DNA of 64,000 nt from Glandiceps talaboti. Lineage: Eukaryota; Hemichordata; Enteropneusta; Spengelidae. Where the stretch lies: contig NC_135552.1 in assembly GCF_964340395.1 (NCBI RefSeq), positions 9,657,494-9,721,493 of the forward strand. The letters run 5' to 3'. Below are positions 1-64,000 of this stretch, one piece after another (position 1 is the first letter of the stretch; each line of letters starts with the position of its first letter). A model generated the notes under the pieces. The model worked only from the letters and a program-made list of their open reading frames with translations, had not been told where the DNA came from and searched no databases. The translations under genes were made by a program, and so were the position numbers.

Positions 1-9
1 TATTTAGGT

Positions 10-15
10 TTTATT
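10..15 (-). other. poly(A) signal of the sialyltransferase gene
   Basis: The minus strand reads AATAAA about 85 bases beyond the sialyltransferase stop codon, a normal distance for a 3' UTR. No competing signal lies between it and the stop. Confidence 0.5.
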
Positions 16-97
16 TTTCAAGTGTCACGGTTTTTTTCAGAGATCAACTTTGTGTACTCTACGCACACAGAAAATAATATTTCACTTGTATATGTAG

Positions 98-1336
98 CTA
101 TGTACAAGCTTGAGCATGAATGTTTATTACTCCCTGTTCATGGAGTTTCACCAAAGTTGAAAATTCTTTGAACAGATCGTGTGCTACAGTTTCGATTTTC
201 AGGTCGTCATAGTAATGGAAATCAACACGTTGTCCATCTATAGTCGTGGCGAAAGGCCAAAATCCATAAAGATGAACTTCATCGCATAGAGAAATCGCAA
301 CAGCTGTCATGTATGCTCCTGTCGTGGCTCGATGCTCAATTCCAAGTTTTTCCCAGAAGCCTTGCACGTCAATCTGATGTTTTGGGTGTGGAAAGACCAT
401 CTGTATTTGATTTTGGGATTCCTTCTTCAAAGTCCTGTATGCCCTCAGAGCGTACATCGTGCCACTTTTAACAGTGAACAGGGGAACCCATAGATACCCT
501 TGATATTGGAGAACGTCTGATATTAGACGTTGTTGGTCGTATTTTCTAGCCAGTCCCCGATATCTTGAACCAAGTACAGCCACGTTGTTAGCCGAAGTTA
601 TATCAGATTTCTGTCCAGCGTCCTTCGCATGAGGTTCGACAGGGGGCATGTTACATCGGATGACAAAGTCGGACTTGTCGATTTCCTTGCCGCAATTGCT
701 GTCAATCAAAATACCACTGCCCCCAACAATACTACACACTTTAAATTTTTTACTAGCAAGAGGTGCCTTGTTTGGCAAAGCAGATAAAATTTCTTCGGTG
801 ATAGGATAGTGTACATTACTCTGTAATGAGTATGTCATCTCCTCATCAAGTTTACAGTTCGCTTTAGTCAGTAACATCATTTCCCTTGTATTGGTCATTG
901 CGTCCAAAGTGTCTCTGATGCGTTGGTAATTGGTGGCATTTTGTTTCCATGGTTTCGACAATGTTTCAAAGATGCAGCTAATATTGATGTCCTTTGTTGC
1001 TTCATCTACAGATACGTCTACTCTTGGCTGCCAGTGTACCTGTTGGGTTGTTTTGGTTCTAGATCTCACCTCGAGGTTTTTCTCTTGTAAGTTTTCTTTT
1101 TTGTCGTTTGTGACATTTTTACCTCCCGTGACGTTCCCAGGTGACGGTGTACACAAGGAACAAGGTATCCTGGCGTTGGCGATTACTTCCAGGGACCTCA
1201 AATCCAATGGTTTCGGATAGAGTACCGACCAACCTTTTATGAAAAAGGTCAACAATGCCAAGCCGACGAGAAAATAGATAAGTCTTCGAAACAGCCTGTC
1301 CAACCTCATGTTAGAACTAGCCGCGTTCCTTTGCAA
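98..1336 (-). CDS. alpha-2,8-sialyltransferase (ST8Sia family), intronless
   Basis: A 412-residue type II Golgi glycosyltransferase (GT29) expected to transfer sialic acid from CMP-sialic acid onto sialylated glycans. Seen: a short basic cytoplasmic tail, then a membrane anchor near residues 18-35 (LIYFLVGLALLTFFI), a stem with several NxT/NxS sites, sialyl motif L around CSIVGGSGILIDSNCGKEID and the following IRCNMPP, motif S around TTGAYMTAVAISLCDEVHLYG, motif III HYYD, and motif VS with the late His/Glu (KLHEQGV). Length and motif order match ST8Sia enzymes. The start is the first Met of the frame, just before the basic tail and anchor. The frame is uninterrupted, whereas vertebrate ST8SIA genes are multi-exon, so this could be an old retrocopy or a lineage-specific intronless form. 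The acceptor (ganglioside or glycoprotein) cannot be read from sequence. Confidence 0.93.
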   Translation of the reverse strand: MQRNAASSNMRLDRLFRRLIYFLVGLALLTFFIKGWSVLYPKPLDLRSLEVIANARIPCSLCTPSPGNVTGGKNVTNDKKENLQEKNLEVRSRTKTTQQVHWQPRVDVSVDEATKDINISCIFETLSKPWKQNATNYQRIRDTLDAMTNTREMMLLTKANCKLDEEMTYSLQSNVHYPITEEILSALPNKAPLASKKFKVCSIVGGSGILIDSNCGKEIDKSDFVIRCNMPPVEPHAKDAGQKSDITSANNVAVLGSRYRGLARKYDQQRLISDVLQYQGYLWVPLFTVKSGTMYALRAYRTLKKESQNQIQMVFPHPKHQIDVQGFWEKLGIEHRATTGAYMTAVAISLCDEVHLYGFWPFATTIDGQRVDFHYYDDLKIETVAHDLFKEFSTLVKLHEQGVINIHAQACT

Positions 1337-1560
1337 ACTGCAACAAGCTATGGTACGGTGGAACCGAATGAGCTCCTACCTACGACCAAGCACAACTAAT
1401 GTTATTGTCTACCGTTCATCGCGTACTCTATGAAACACACCTTTACCACCGAGGCCATTTTGAATCTACAGGTTGCCCGTCATATCCGGCAAAGAGGACA
1501 AAGTCTATAAGTGTACATGTAATAGTTGTATATTAACCAACATATTTTATCGGTACGCCA
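1337..1560. other. 5' flank of the sialyltransferase gene
   Basis: Presumed promoter and 5' UTR of the minus-strand sialyltransferase. I see no convincing TATA box, CpG cluster or splice acceptor that would prove an upstream exon. Confidence 0.3.
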
Positions 1561-1820
1561 TTCTCCACTTCTACCCACTTGTGAGCTAATATTCTATTCC
1601 AGAATGTAATGGTAATATTTTAGTCTAGGATGATCATAATACAAAATTAATAATGACGTTACTAGGTATATACAATATTTAAAAATATTTAAAAAAAAAA
1701 TACCGTTGTCGGTCACTGTTTCCGTAACAATAACGGGCAACGGTATTTGACAATTTGTATTATGATTCCCCTAGACTAAAATATTATCATTCTGGAATAG
1801 CATATTACCTCACAACTTCA
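1561..1820. mobile_element. palindromic MITE-like element
   Basis: Two inverted arms of roughly 90-110 bases are recognisable: around 1570-1650 (cacttgtgag...ctattccagaatg...tagtctagg...cataatac) and its reverse complement around 1750-1830. A short AT-rich centre lies between. No coding capacity. The fold-back structure without ORF is typical of a miniature inverted-repeat transposable element. Exact ends and target-site duplication were not resolved. Confidence 0.6.
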
Positions 1821-1829
1821 CAAGTGAAC

Positions 1830-1975
1830 CTGAATCATAGCCATTCGTTTTCCGAGATATGTATCAGAATATGGTTCTATCGGAATACAATAAAATATCA
1901 CATGTATATGAAAGGGGTAAACTAGGACACGCACGGGTTTCTCTGGTAGGATCGCGCGTAATAAAGTCCACACAC
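1830..1975. repeat. copy of a dispersed repeat also seen near 51.6 and 53.1-53.5 kb
   Basis: The stretch with cgttttccgagatatgtatc, a TATCGGAATACAATAAAATAT-like core and gaaaggggtaaa resembles parts of the repeats at 51590-51750 and 53060-53495. It therefore appears to be a degenerate copy of the same small DNA-element family. Confidence 0.45.
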
Positions 1976-2190
1976 CGATCACAATAAACAACGCGGTATG
2001 AGGACTAGTAAATACGCGATTCTAGAAACCCGTGATAGAAATATTATTACTGAAAGTGTACTTTATATATTGAACGTATATGAATTCACAGAAATTGCTG
2101 TCAGCAGTCTACAATACGTCCACCTGGTAACTATGATTTCATTGGTGGTGACACTCTTTGGGCGGGCGTACGCGTACGGAGCCGCGGAGC

Positions 2191-2191
2191 G

Positions 2192-2227
<36 letters not shown>

Positions 2228-2229
2228 GT
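2191..2229. repeat. (GACA)n microsatellite
   Basis: Uninterrupted tetranucleotide run. The short ORFs crossing it on both strands (for example runs of CLSV) are artefacts of the repeat. Confidence 0.95.
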
Positions 2230-2499
2230 GGTTGACTCACAATAGAAAGGGGGTTCGGAAAACAGCAGTAATAGAAATGACAATACACAGGGAACTCGAG
2301 ATCTGTTCTTTATATGCACTCCAACTTGAAACTGAAACTTACATCACATAAAGAAAATTTGATTTGATCGTCTGCCTTATTGGCGGGCTACGTGCTGATT
2401 GGTTGATTATGTATGACGTATGACTATATAACAGAAACGGCAACATTGTTAACAACAACAACGTATACACAAAATATGAATCAATGAATGTAATTCACG

Positions 2500-2501
2500 A
2501 C

Positions 2502-2540
<39 letters not shown>

Positions 2541-2555
2541 GGCGGACAGACAGAC
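2500..2555. repeat. (GACA)n microsatellite
   Basis: Second GACA run with one interruption (ggcgga). The minus-strand ORF with CLSVCLSV residues over it is not a gene. Confidence 0.95.
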
Positions 2556-2763
2556 ACGGTAGGTGTTTAAAAAAATAATTAAAAAAATTTGCAGATCCTG
2601 TAATATGTAGTGGTCTATATATATTATATGTATATGCGGGCTTGTATACTATTGAAAGAATATTTTTTGCGATGTTTGTATAGATAGCATATGTAGAAAC
2701 ACAGTATATTATTTCAATAGTATACACGTCCGTATATACATACACATACACATGTATAGTCTT

Positions 2764-2894
2764 GCTGCTAGACGTTCGGGGTTTCTTTCGGTACTATAAG
2801 CGAGTGAAGTTCGAAGTGAGGGCTTGCCATCCTCGATAGCGATGTTCGGTCGTGTGTCGTATTCTATCGGAAGAACATCCGGGGTCTAGCAGAT
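2764..2894. other. GC-richer hairpin-like element
   Basis: A ~130-base block, clearly more GC-rich than its surroundings, is bounded by a perfect 9-base inverted repeat (ctgctagac / gtctagcag) with imperfect pairing continuing inward. It may be a small MITE or structured RNA-derived element. I cannot identify a tRNA or SINE promoter in it. Confidence 0.3.
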
Positions 2895-2967
2895 AGACTA
2901 ACATGTATATAGATAGTTAAGTTATCCATATTGAGTTTAAAATGACCTTTCGTTTACCCATGCATAT

Positions 2968-3020
2968 TTTGTTTGTTTGTTTGTTTGTTTGTTTGTTTGT
3001 TTATTTATTTTTTTTTTTTA
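2968..3020. repeat. (GTTT)n followed by T-rich tract
   Basis: Simple tetranucleotide repeat grading into TTTA and poly-T. Confidence 0.9.
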
Positions 3021-3091
3021 CAATTTCTTTTGTTTATTCATTTGTACCATAGTTCTTGGGTTCCCTGTGCCCAATCCGCACCATTGATCCT

Positions 3092-3434
3092 GTAGCACAC
3101 AATCTGATTAAAATCCGATGTGGTGAAAGCGGCTAGATGTCCTTATTTACCTCTATTCATCGTGTTGTGACGTTTGTTTTGTTCGGAGTGATCGCCGCCT
3201 TCCCACATCGTTAGAAAGGCATTCGCCCGGGGAAAAAAAACTCACGTAAAAGACGCAATAACGATGGAATAAAGGTAAATACAGGAAAACCAGCCTAACA
3301 TCAGATTTTAATCAGGCATTCGCCCGGGAAAAAAAACTCACGTAAAAGACGCAATAACGATGGAATAAAGGTAAATACAGGAAAACCAGCCTATCTGATC
3401 ACTGACATCAGATTTTAATCAGATTGTGTAGCAC
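3092..3434. mobile_element. MITE with terminal inverted repeats and an internal ~100-bp tandem duplication
   Basis: Terminal inverted repeats of the form acaatctgattaaaatc[c/t]gat begin near 3099 and return inverted near 3408-3428. The inner part holds two nearly identical direct copies (about 3220-3315 and 3316-3415) of a block starting gcattcgcccgg and containing cgcaataacgatgg. No ORF. A related end (atcggatcttaatcagattg) occurs near 59893, so the family is dispersed. Confidence 0.6.
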
Positions 3435-3657
3435 ATGGATATGGAATGTTCCACATGGACACGCATTATTAAATGCTTAGATTGTTGTTTTCCTGGGGGA
3501 AAAATCACACAAATGCTGCTACTACAAATGTATCAATATATGCTCTATACCAGGAGAAAATATGTGTGCTTTCCATATAGGAAATAAATTCAAGTCATGT
3601 TATTATATTTAGCCTGTACAAAAGGAAAGCAAAAATCAAAGAAATACTACGCGCCCT

Positions 3658-3855
3658 ATGGAATGTTCAGCATTCGGCGCGCGGCTTAAAAAACCGAAGA
3701 GCGCCACCACTGTCCAGAGAAAGAGAGTACACAAAGTTTGCGTCGTCAACAGCAACGAGAATGTGTCCACCATCATAGCATTCGATGTTAACCAACAGTA
3801 CAGTACAGTCAGTTCCCTACCATCACTGCAAACATTGTCCTTTAACACTGTCACG
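3658..3855 (+). CDS. possible first coding exon, unidentified
   Basis: A CpG-bearing stretch opens with ATG and encodes about 66 residues (MECSAFGARLKKPKSATTVQ...), ending at a good donor (GTCACG followed by GTGAGT at about 3856). Codon use and composition differ from the AT-rich surroundings. No downstream exon could be linked and I do not recognise the protein, so it may equally be a chance ORF or a lost pseudogene exon. Confidence 0.2.
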
Positions 3856-3861
3856 GTGAGT

Positions 3862-5116
3862 GATTGCTTCTTAGATTGTTGTCAAATGAGTGATGCTGGC
3901 ATTCACACTAGTTGTATGAAATTACCAAGGTTTTTGTTACGACGGAATGTGTATTTGAATATTTGCATCAAACACATGGCGTTGTCGTGTTTATATGTTC
4001 CAAATTTTAGGCACATATCATGTATATATCATTATGTACATTTCAATGTTCAAATTTGGTGAACGGCTACACGAGAGCCACAATGAAAGTGTTAAGACGT
4101 GTATTCTCTCCGACAATTATTTTTACTCCAGTTTCTGGAAAAACTACCGACTTGTATTGAATAATTAGGTTTTTTTTCTATAGTATTTTTATTTTTTATG
4201 GTTGTATGGGACTTTTTTAATGGCCTGAAATAAAGAATATAATAATAATAACATTCCGAACATTAAATTAAGTATTCGGCCAGGAAAATTCAGATTTGTC
4301 ACTAGTAGTATTCTTAAAATAATTGTTAATTGTTCACAAATACAATGCCTGGGCTATAATATTATGTTTACATGGGATGGGTCATCACGACGGGGACCGG
4401 GGTTGGTGAGGGTTGAAATGCTTTGAAGTATGCTTTTTTTGACAATTACGAAATAAAATAAATGAGACTACATCTCTGTTATGTAGGTATCGTAGTATTT
4501 ATATCATATTGTCTTTATCATGTACAATGTTAGTTAGTGTTGAACCTTGGTATTCGAGCTTTGCATGTTTTACACAATCGTGTATTTTGTTTTTGTTTCC
4601 GAAAGGGGAGGACGTCGGTACATTTTGAACCAAATGTTGCCATCGCAAAACGTGTATACATGTAAATAATGACGGCCCAGATGCGGTTACCATTTTATAC
4701 ACATCTCTTTCACAGTGTCATCATATTTATGGTGTTTATGCGGGTGACATACTCAGGTCAAACCTAAGAAAATCTGTGCCGAAATCAGACTGAATACATG
4801 TCAGAATCAGATGGTATGTCCAACAAATAACAACACATTTAGAGTTTACAAACAGTAACAACATTGACAGAATTAATGTTCAAATGCACAACATTACTGT
4901 TACATGTTTTCTAATTATCCATTAACATATTTGGAAAGTGTCTTATGTGTAGTGAAATGTCAGAGAAAAGTATTTATCAAGCAACCATGACCACATTAAG
5001 CTTATGTGTGTTTCACGGTTGAAAAATCCCAACAAATAATAATTAAAATCAGGCAAAATATTCCGAATAAATTTATTATTGATTGTCTGATTTGAACACA
5101 CAAATACATTCTAAGT
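3862..5116. other. non-coding spacer
   Basis: AT-rich sequence without a supportable ORF, RNA gene or clear repeat structure. Only short chance ORFs are present. Confidence 0.5.
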
Positions 5117-8100
5117 GTACATCACTGAAGATATTTCACCCAAAGGTAGGGCTTCTCTCCCATCATATCTTGCCTTACAGCTAGGTGGACTATTATATGG
5201 TAAGTATAACTCACTGCAGATATTGCAACCCAAGGTAAGGCTTCTCTCCCATCATATCTTGCCTTATAGCTAGGTGGACTATTATATGATAAGTATATCT
5301 CACTGCAGATATTGCAAACCAAGGTAAGGCTTCTCTCCCATCATATCTTGCATTGCAGCTAGGTGGACTATTGTGGTAATACCAATATATGGTAAGTATA
5401 CATCACTGAAGACATTACAATATAAGGTAGGGCTTCTCTCCCATGATATATTCCCCTACAGCTAGGTGGACTGTTATAAGGTAAGTATACACCACTGAAG
5501 ACATTGTAATACAAGGTAGGGCTTCTCTCCCATCATATCTTGCTTTACAGCTAGGTGGACTATTGTGGTAATACCAATATATGGTAAGTATACATCACTG
5601 AAGACATTGTAATACAAGGTAGGGCTTCTCTCCCATCATATCTTGCCTTACAGCTAGGTAGACTGTTATATGGTAAGTATAGCTCACTGAAGTCATTGTA
5701 ATACAAGGTAAGGCTTCTCTCCCATCATATCTTGCCTTACAGCTAGGTGGACTGTTATATTGTAAGTATAGCTCACTGAAGACATTGTAATACAAGGTAA
5801 GGCTTCTCTCCCATCATATCTTGCCTTACAGCTAGGTGGACTGTTATATGGTAAGTACAGCTCACTGAAGTCATTGTAATACAAGGTAGGGCTTCTCTCC
5901 CATCATATCTTGCCTTACAGCTAGGTTGACTGTTATATGGTAAGTATAGCTCACTGAAGTCATTGTAATACAAGGTAGGGCTTCTCTCCCATCATATCTT
6001 GCCTTACAGCTAGGTGGACTGTTATATGGTAAGTATAGCTCACTGAAGTCATTGTAATACAAGGTAGGGCTTCTCTCCCATCATATCTTGCCTTACAGCT
6101 AGGTGGACTGTTATATGGTAAGTATAGCTCACTGAAGTCATTGTAATACAAGGTAGGGCTTCTCTCCCATCATATCTTGCCTTACAGCTAGGTGGACTGT
6201 TATATGGTAAGTATAGCTCACTGAAGTCATTGTAATACAAGGTAAGGCTTCTCTCCCATCATATCTTGCCTTACAGCTAGGTGGACTGTTATATTGTAAG
6301 TATAGCTCACTGAAGACATTGTAATACAAGGTAAGGCTTCTCTCCCATCATATCTTGCCTTACAGCTAGGTTGACTGTTATATGGTAAGTATAGCTCACT
6401 GAAGACATTGTAATACAAGGTAAGGGCGGGCTTCTCTCCCATCATATCTTGCCTTACAGCTATGTGGACTATTGTAAATATCGTTGTATGGTAAGTATAT
6501 ACCACTGACGACATTTCACCTAAAGGTAGGGCTTCTCTCCCATCATATCTTGCCTTACAGCTAGGTGGACTTTTGTGGTAATACCAATATATGGTAAGTA
6601 TATACCACTGAAGACATTTCACGCATAGGTAGGGCTTCTCTCCCATCATATCTTGCCTTACAGCTAGGTGGACTATTGTGGTAATACCAATATATTGTAA
6701 GTATACATCACTGAAGACATTGTAATACAAGGTAGGGCTTCTCTCCCATCATATCTTGCCTTACAGCTAGGTTGACTGTTATATTGTAAGTATAGCTCAC
6801 TGAAGACATTGTAATACAAGGTAAGGCTTCTCTCCCATCATATCTTGCCTTACAGCTAGGTTGACTGTTATATGGTAAGTATACATCACTGAAGTCATTG
6901 TTATACAAGGTAGGGCTTCTCTCCCATCATACCTTGCCTTACAGCTAGGTGGACTGTTATATTGTAAGTAGAGCTCACTGAAGACATTGTAATCGAAGGT
7001 AAAGCTTCTCTCCCATCATATCTTGCCTTACAGCTAGGTGGACTGTTATATGGTAAGTATAGCTCACTGAAGTCATTGTAATACAAGGTAGGGCTTCTCT
7101 CCCATCATATCTTGCCTTACAGCTAGGTGGACTGTTATATGGTAAGTATAGCTCACTGAAGTCATTGTAATACAAGGTAGGGCTTCTCTCCCATCATATC
7201 TTGCCTTACAGCTAGGTGGACTGTTATATGGTAAGTATAGCTCACTGAAGTCATTGTAATACAAGGTAGGGCTTCTCTCCCATCATATCTTGCCTTACAG
7301 CTAGGTGGACTGTTATATTGTAAGTATAGCTCACTGAAGTCATTGTAATACAAGGTAAGGCTTCTCTCCCATCATATCTTGCCTTACAGCTAGGTGGACT
7401 GTTATATTGTAAGTATAGCTCACTGAAGACATTGTAATACAAGGTAAGGCTTCTCTCCCATCATATCTTGCCTTACAGCTAGGTGGACTGTTATATGGTA
7501 AGTACAGCTCACTGAAGTCATTGTAATACAAGGTAGGGCTTCTCTCCCATCATATCTTGCCTTACAGCTAGGTTGACTGTTATATGGTAAGTATAGCTCA
7601 CTGAAGTCATTGTAATACAAGGTAGGGCTTCTCTCCCATCATATCTTGCCTTACAACTAGGTGGACTGTTCTGGTAATACATATGGTAAGTATACATCAC
7701 TAAAGACATTGCAATCTAAGGTAGGGCTTCTCTCCCGTCATATCCTGCCTTACAACTAGGTGGACTATTGTAAATATCATTGTATGGTAAGTATATACCA
7801 CTGAAGACATTTCACCCAAAAGTAGGGCTTCTCTCCCATCATATCTTGCCTTACAGCTAGGTGGACTTTTGTAGTAATACCAATATATGGTAAGTATATA
7901 CCATTGAAGACATTTCACGCATAGGTAGGGCTTCTCTCCCATCATATACTGCCTTACAGCGAGGTGGACTATTGTGTTAATACATATATGGTAAGTATGC
8001 ATCACTGAAGACATTGTAATTCAAAGTAGGACTTCTCTCCCATCATTGTAAATATCAGTGTATGATAAGTATTCATCACTGAAGACACTGCAACCCAAGG

Positions 8101-8870
8101 TAGGGCTTCTCTTCCATCATATCTTGCCTTATAGCTAGGTGGAATATTGTGTTAATACCAATATATGGTAAGTATACATCACTTTATAATTTGAGGTAGG
8201 GCTTTTCTCCCATGATATCTTGCCTTACAGCTAGGTGGACCATTTTGTTAATACCAATATGCATCACTGAAAACATTTTAATCCAAAGGTAGTATTTCTG
8301 TCTAATTATATCTTGCCCTACAGCTTGGTCAATTATCGTGGTAATACTGATATTATGGTAAGTATACATTCCAACCCAAGGTATGGCTTTTCACCCATCA
8401 TATCTTGCCTTAAAGGTAGGTGGAGTATTGTGGTAATACTAGTATATGGTAAATATACATCACTCTAGACATTGCAACCCAAGATAGGGCCTCTCTGCCA
8501 TGTCTTGCATTAAAGCTGGACAGAATATGTGGCAATATCCATATGTTGAAAGTTTATATCACAGAAGGTAGTATGTCTCTCTCATCACATCTTCCCTTAT
8601 AGCTCGGCGGACTGCTTTGGATACCTTACCAGTATATGGTAAGTATACGTCACTGAGGATACTGCTACCCAAGGTACGGATTCTCTCCTATCCTGTCTTG
8701 CCTGACAGCTAAGTCGACTATTGCATGTGTGAATACTAATATACCATAAGTGCATATTACATAAGAAACCGTTAAGAGATCATATCTTGCCAAACACATA
8801 GATGGCCGGACTATTGTGGTTATACTAATAGATGGTAAATATGCATCACTGATAGGATGTTGCACTACAG
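5117..8870. repeat. 89-bp minisatellite array with variant ~104-bp units
   Basis: About 40 head-to-tail units. The common unit is 89 bp (exact spacing between 5960 and 6327 and again between 7073 and 7530). Longer variants carry an insert such as ttgtggtaataccaatatat. Core pieces are cttctctcccatcat, cttgccttacag, ctaggtggact, tatggtaagtat and actgaagtcattg. Central units are nearly identical, while units beyond about 8000 decay progressively, as expected if homogenisation acts in the array centre. Because 89 is not a multiple of three, the many overlapping 60-66 residue minus-strand ORFs shift frame every unit and are not a gene. On the plus strand most units contain an acceptor-like and a donor-like site (see findings). 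Confidence 0.95.
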
Positions 8871-9488
8871 TTGGTTGAGTGTTGAGGACACGTGATCAGT
8901 ATACATTGTACATGTAAATAACTAATCACGAATAAAGATTCAAGCCCAAAGCAGTGATTCTGTCATCATCTTAAGCTTCTTAGTAGCAATTTTTATTATA
9001 ACTCTGAAAAATAATATAAATCTGTTTGGAGGTGGTGATGAGAAGAAAAAACCCACGCCTCAATTGGTCTTAATATTGAAATCTGAAGTATTGAATCACT
9101 ATTATGTACACATACATTTCAAAAATACATTATATGCATTGTATTTAATAGAACCACTTATAATAAAGTTTACACAAATACTTGTAAGCAAGACGAGTTG
9201 TTAAAGTGACCAAATAAACTTACAAAAAAACTATAACTAAAACAAAAGGTGTTTGGTGAATACATACAACAACACTAGTGTAATGATTATCATTTGCTGA
9301 CATAGACATCGGTTGATAAAAAAGAGAGGCCAAGGGACTTAAACAGGTGTCACGGTTCTCAGTATATTTACCGTTTCCAGTAGCCTGTGAAGCTGCACCT
9401 GGCAGTGCCCCAACACAATTCCAATTCAACCCTGTTACTGCACCTCTTACGTTATAGAGAGGGCATTGCATTTTATTAAGGTATACCT
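8871..9488. other. 3' flank of the polycystin gene
   Basis: AT-rich spacer between the minisatellite and the last polycystin exon. It should contain the polycystin 3' UTR (minus strand). A minus-strand AATAAA is present at 9472-9477, unusually close to the stop codon, so the functional signal may lie further left. No other gene seen. Confidence 0.4.
9472..9477 (-). other. candidate poly(A) signal of the polycystin gene
   Basis: Minus-strand AATAAA only about 12 bases beyond the stop. A functional signal would normally be further on, so this is tentative. Confidence 0.25.
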
Positions 9489-63596
<54,108 letters not shown>

Positions 63597-63658
63597 CTGT
63601 AAAGACACAGAAAATAACATTGAATAAGAACATGGTGTATGGTAGTCATTCATGCAAG

Positions 63659-63884
63659 ACATCCGTACTGGTGTAGAACGTTTAGACATCCGTACTGGTG
63701 TAGAACATTTGAAGTTATATATTTGGTATAAAAGCGTGTAAATTGACGTTTCAACCATAGACCATCCACCCTTTCAACCATAGACCCTCCAGCAAGGGAG
63801 GTGGAGGGTCTACAGTTGAAACGTAAATGTATTTATAAATAATACCAAATATAGAACATCAAACGTTCTATACCGGTACGAATG
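63659..63884. mobile_element. palindromic MITE next to HYR exon A
   Basis: Same element as at 58757-58982, carried along with the segmental duplication; a few substitutions and an extra g. Confidence 0.75.
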
Positions 63885-64000
63885 TACAACTATGTTTCAA
63901 ACGCAGAACTCCCGGTGGCTGGCACCGTATTTTGCATATGACTGGCTGTATCTTTTGGAGGTGGAGAACTTGTGGTTGAACATTGATGCGGATCACCAAA

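Noticed and set aside
5122-8014. Minus-strand ORFs with LAVRQDMMGEKPYL resembling C2H2 zinc-finger linkers (TGEKPY)
   Set aside because: The unit is 89 bp, not 84, so the frame changes every repeat. The paired Cys and His spacing is absent, and the same bases read CKARYDGREALP in the next frame. The resemblance is chance.
5117-8870. Regular repeats suggestive of a CRISPR array
   Set aside because: No unique spacers between invariant repeats; units are contiguous 89-bp tandem copies in a eukaryotic genome.

Overview
This is an invertebrate metazoan nuclear genome window. It is AT-rich, with spliced genes using canonical GT/AG introns, many microsatellites, MITEs and dead retroelements, and frequent acatgta-type motifs. 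A vertebrate-type alpha-2,8-sialyltransferase beside a polycystin-1/REJ-type gene points to an invertebrate deuterostome (hemichordate or amphioxus). That placement is inference; no marker gene fixes the species.

Layout. (1) 98-1336, minus: an intronless ST8Sia-like sialyltransferase. (2) About 1.3-9.4 kb: MITEs, simple repeats and a 3.75-kb array of an 89-bp minisatellite (5.1-8.87 kb). (3) 9489-63596, minus: one very large polycystin-1-like gene, 5' incomplete at the right edge. I could place 26 exons whose splice sites and phases all agree, giving one open frame of about 3,075 codons plus stop. The order is three HYR domains, a three-exon extracellular module present twice in near-identical tandem copies, PKD and REJ regions, GAIN/GPS with the CNHLS cleavage motif, TM1, PLAT, four TM segments, then TM6 and the polycystin channel domain with the stop. 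There are 11 TM segments in all, as in polycystin-1. (4) Inside one of its introns, on the plus strand (26583-30622), lies an intact five-exon gene for a 726-residue transposase-like protein (DDE/RNase-H-like, DUF7869-type by my recollection). (5) Other introns hold a dead non-LTR reverse transcriptase broken by a MITE with a visible target-site duplication, arrays of a ~147-bp tandem repeat, a 1.85-kb unit arranged as a permuted inverted pair, a ~40-bp minisatellite, and several DNA-transposon-like inverted repeats.

The most interesting signals are these. Two duplicated HYR exons are about 20% diverged in DNA and a third diverged in protein, while their flanking introns differ by only 2-3%, which resembles diversifying selection. 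The 89-bp minisatellite has a splice-acceptor-like and a splice-donor-like site in most units, 19-33 nt apart. A recent 4.38-kb exon-bearing tandem duplication stays in frame. A transposase-derived gene is apparently intact and spliced. All percentages are manual estimates from reading the sequence.
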